This document shows positions 61,538 through 64,000 of a stretch of DNA of 64,000 bases, piece after piece. The notes beneath the pieces were generated by a model that was not told the DNA's origin, did not search any database, and was given only the letters and a program-made list of their open reading frames with translations. The DNA is from Nymphaea colorata (taxonomy: Eukaryota; Streptophyta; Magnoliopsida; Nymphaeales; Nymphaeaceae). The DNA lies in contig NC_045139.1 in assembly GCF_008831285.2 (NCBI RefSeq), positions 19,546,892 through 19,610,891 on the forward strand, read 5' to 3'. The translations under genes were made by a program, and so were the position numbers. Within the stretch, counting starts at the first letter, position 1, and each line of letters opens with the position of its first letter.

Positions 61538-64000
61538 TTATTCAGGTTCTGATTTCTTCAGACAATTCATTCTTCTGTTCTGTTGATCAAACATCTTCTC
61601 AAGATATTTTGCATGCTCTTCAATTCTAATCTGCAAATTTCTCTGAATCTGCATAATAAAATGCTTTACACGCTTAATACTTGTTTGTGAGAAATATAAA
61701 AATGCTCTCGAACGCTTCAGAAGGATAGTTGGAAGTTGGAATCTTTTCTAATTAATGCACGTAAGTTCTGGCAAAGGAAAAAAAAGTAACGTACAAAGTT
61801 TGGAGAAAATGATCTGTCTTGCTTCAATTTTTTTGTAGGTCTAATAGATTGATCTGCTCCAGGATTTGTGACTCTTAATTGCAAAATGTTTTCTCTAGTT
61901 TACAAGAAAACAGCATTTTGTTCATACTAGTTTAATTAGTTCAATACTCAAACAAGTCTGTATAAACAAAAACTAATATATGTTTAAAGGGTCAGCATGT
62001 AAAAAGGAATTTGACAGTTATTGGCCACTACAGGAAAGAAAAGCAATAGAAGGAACAGCCACCCCAACAATACCTCTAATTGTTCATGCAAGCTCCTTTG
62101 GACGTCCATTTGCAGGCGCAAGGCTTCAGTAATGTGCATCCCGCTGTTCGTTGAGCATAATTAGAAAGATGGTAAAGAATTAATAAGATTGGCACTGCTA
62201 TTCAGTACAAATCGAAACTCCAATTGAGAAATCCGGGAATGTATGCAAATGCAAGGGACTTACTTCGTGAGGTCCATGGGTGGTGTTTCTTCCATTCTGT
62301 TTGTCTGGATCTTACCTGAGATATCAGTAACATTCACTCACTACCTTTAAATACAGCAAGATAACTTTATCAACAAATTTTTTATACTTGTCTACTGATC
62401 CTAATACCACAGGAGCTTCATTTTCCAACGGTGAGTCTCTGAGAACTTGTACTGTTCGCAGTAGAATCAGTCATTTTTTAACATCAGGTCCAGTAAAATG
62501 AGGAAACCATTTTCCTTGTTTCCATTTTCCACAACACTATAACAGTTTATGGTTGTTGACGTGATCGCACCATATCTAAAAAAACTATTCTCATTGTTGA
62601 GTTAGAAAAGCTGTGAGCATGCTTGCTTTTTAATGCTATACTGCATGTTCATACTAGTCAATTTCTTGTGGCAAATTACTAGATTCCTGTTTGGTTTTTC
62701 TAGTACTGAAAATATTGATATACTCTTTACTGCTGAATAGTATGTGACTTTAGAACTTGAGATAGCATAACAGTTGTCTCAAAGAGTGCACAAATGATCA
62801 TCATAGCAACATGGTCCAAGCAAGAACCCACCTTGCACCTGTCGTGGCACTTTTAGGCATTGTCCTGCCTATGCCTTACAAGCATCGAAGGGCACCGTGC
62901 ACTTGTCGTAAAACTTTGGATGTGATAACTACTGATAGCATCCAGTAGAAGTTATTCAAGAAGAACATGCTCAAGCATTTGTACATATATTCCCTAAGAA
63001 TGTACATCATGACTGATGCACATATAGAGGTATACATACTGTTCAGTAAGTATACACATGTGTATGCACAGATGCAGACAAATGTAAATACGTTATATAA
63101 AAAAGGCCATTTCTTTTTGTTCCATAGGACCCTCTGTGTATCTCAGGTGATTGTTAGGGTTCAAAAAAGTTAAATGACAACAATGCAAAAATTTAGTTTC
63201 AGTGGTTTGAACTGTAAACATGAAACCGGAAGTACTCTTAAGAACGGGTTGTCAAAAAGAACATGTATGTGAAAAAAGTCTTCTCTCTGATCAATTATTT
63301 GATAATATAAAGTACCAGACATTGCATGGATTTATCTATCAAAGAATATGAACTATATACCGTCTGCCTACTACTAGGCTCCTACCAGTCACAGGGTCAT
63401 AGTCTATGTAGTACGTACTGTTATATTAGGTGTAGGGGCGTCACACAAGCTGTAAGATGCATTTCCCAAGATGGTGAAGTTGACAGGTCACATTTCATGA
63501 AGAGAAGGCAGTTTAAGCATCAGTAGGTTCAAAACATCATGTGAAAGTCTTGACATATAAATGAAAGCTAGCTTAGTCTAAACGTGCTTAAGCGTTGTGT
63601 CCTCTTGCTTTCAGTAATCAGGTCTATATAAATCAAGTGTAACTGTGTGTGTACACCTCTATATGTGATTTAAGACTAATATGAGTCCTAAGGACAATGC
63701 TAAATCCGTTTCTATGTTATGTCAGTGCATTTTCCTGAAGTATTAGAAATGGAAGTTATGCAATTTCAGCAAGTCACATACTTAAGCAGTTATATGGATT
63801 ACTAGCTTTTACCTTGAACAAAACTTGGTGTATGCTTTGCTATCCGGTATTTCTGTAATGCCATGATAAGTTACCTCATTATAAAAATAATCAGATAATA
63901 TGGTTCAAGTGAAAGACTGTAAAACAGAGAAACCAAGCTGACCTGCAAATGACTTTTGATGTGGCATATTGTTAGTCCATCTAAGTTCATAAGTTTTTGT
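61538..64000 (-). CDS. MYB-CC (PHR1-like/PHL) transcription factor, 3' part, 5' end outside window
   Basis: Six short exons join in frame and cover the C-terminal 123 residues: 64000-63943 (partial), 63852-63813, 62451-62408, 62310-62264, 62143-62074 and 61648-61538. The window edge cuts inside the MYB repeat. What remains reads QKLMNLDGLTICHIKSHLQ and then KYR, the SHLQKYR signature of GARP/MYB-CC proteins. A spacer leads to the coiled-coil dimerisation segment GMHITEALRLQMDVQRSLHE, continued in the last exon by RNLQIRIEEHAKYLEKMFDQQ. Such factors bind P1BS-type GNATATNC sites as dimers; the best-known members control phosphate starvation genes. The protein ends 16 residues after the LEKMFDQQ block, a short tail. 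The splice in front of exon 62310 uses the second of two nearby AG sites, chosen because it keeps frame. Confidence 0.88.

Overview
This window is nuclear DNA of a flowering plant. Its genes have many short exons with GT-AG introns, and they match plant families: a CYP84A P450, a MYB-CC factor and a plant-only DUF protein. Between and inside the genes lie a decayed Ty1/copia element, hAT-like MITEs, short TRIM-like elements and many (TA)n or (TA)n(GA)n microsatellites. Two genes (aminotransferase and CYP84A) have GC-rich exons and the other four are AT-richer, a mixture common in monocots and some early-diverging angiosperms. I cannot name the species.

Layout. 1-1.9 kb holds no recognised gene. 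1.9-2.3 kb is a broken copy of the 5' end of the PUS10 gene, and a minus-strand copia element (2.28-6.93 kb) sits in it. A five-exon gene for a class-V aminotransferase / cysteine-desulfurase-like PLP enzyme (671 aa) occupies 8.5-12.6 kb (+). Facing it tail to tail is a complete 15-exon PUS10 tRNA pseudouridine synthase gene (14.0-21.9 kb, -, 535 aa), whose last two introns each carry a MITE. A tRNA-Gln(UUG)-like sequence and a LINE scrap lie at 24.0-24.5 kb. A five-exon gene for a conserved plant protein (DUF8204-like, 206 aa) occupies 25.0-29.2 kb (+). A seven-exon gene for a mitochondrial FMP32/CCDC90-type coiled-coil membrane protein (224 aa) occupies 32.3-39.9 kb (+) and has a 6.1-kb intron full of foreign sequence. 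40-51 kb is repeat-rich and gene-free: MITEs, two TRIM loci and tandem duplications. A two-exon CYP84A (ferulate/coniferaldehyde 5-hydroxylase, 510 aa) occupies 51.4-54.5 kb (-). 54.5-61.5 kb is again repeats. The right edge (61.5-64.0 kb, -) carries the 3' six exons of a PHR1-like MYB-CC transcription factor that runs out of the window.

The six genes do not form a pathway. They cover PLP chemistry, tRNA modification, mitochondrial calcium or respiratory assembly, syringyl lignin synthesis and phosphate-type transcriptional control, as expected of ordinary plant gene order. Exon boundaries were set by hand from GT/AG sites, reading-frame continuity and family similarity. Five models keep frame from ATG to stop and the MYB-CC model keeps frame from the window edge to its stop. 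I found no CRISPR array, phage, operon or clearly new multi-gene system. The most interesting signals are the inverted, internally duplicated PUS10 promoter copy, the palindrome-array MITEs with 8-bp target duplications, the TRIM family with almost no interior, and the coding-like fragments inside the FMP32 intron.
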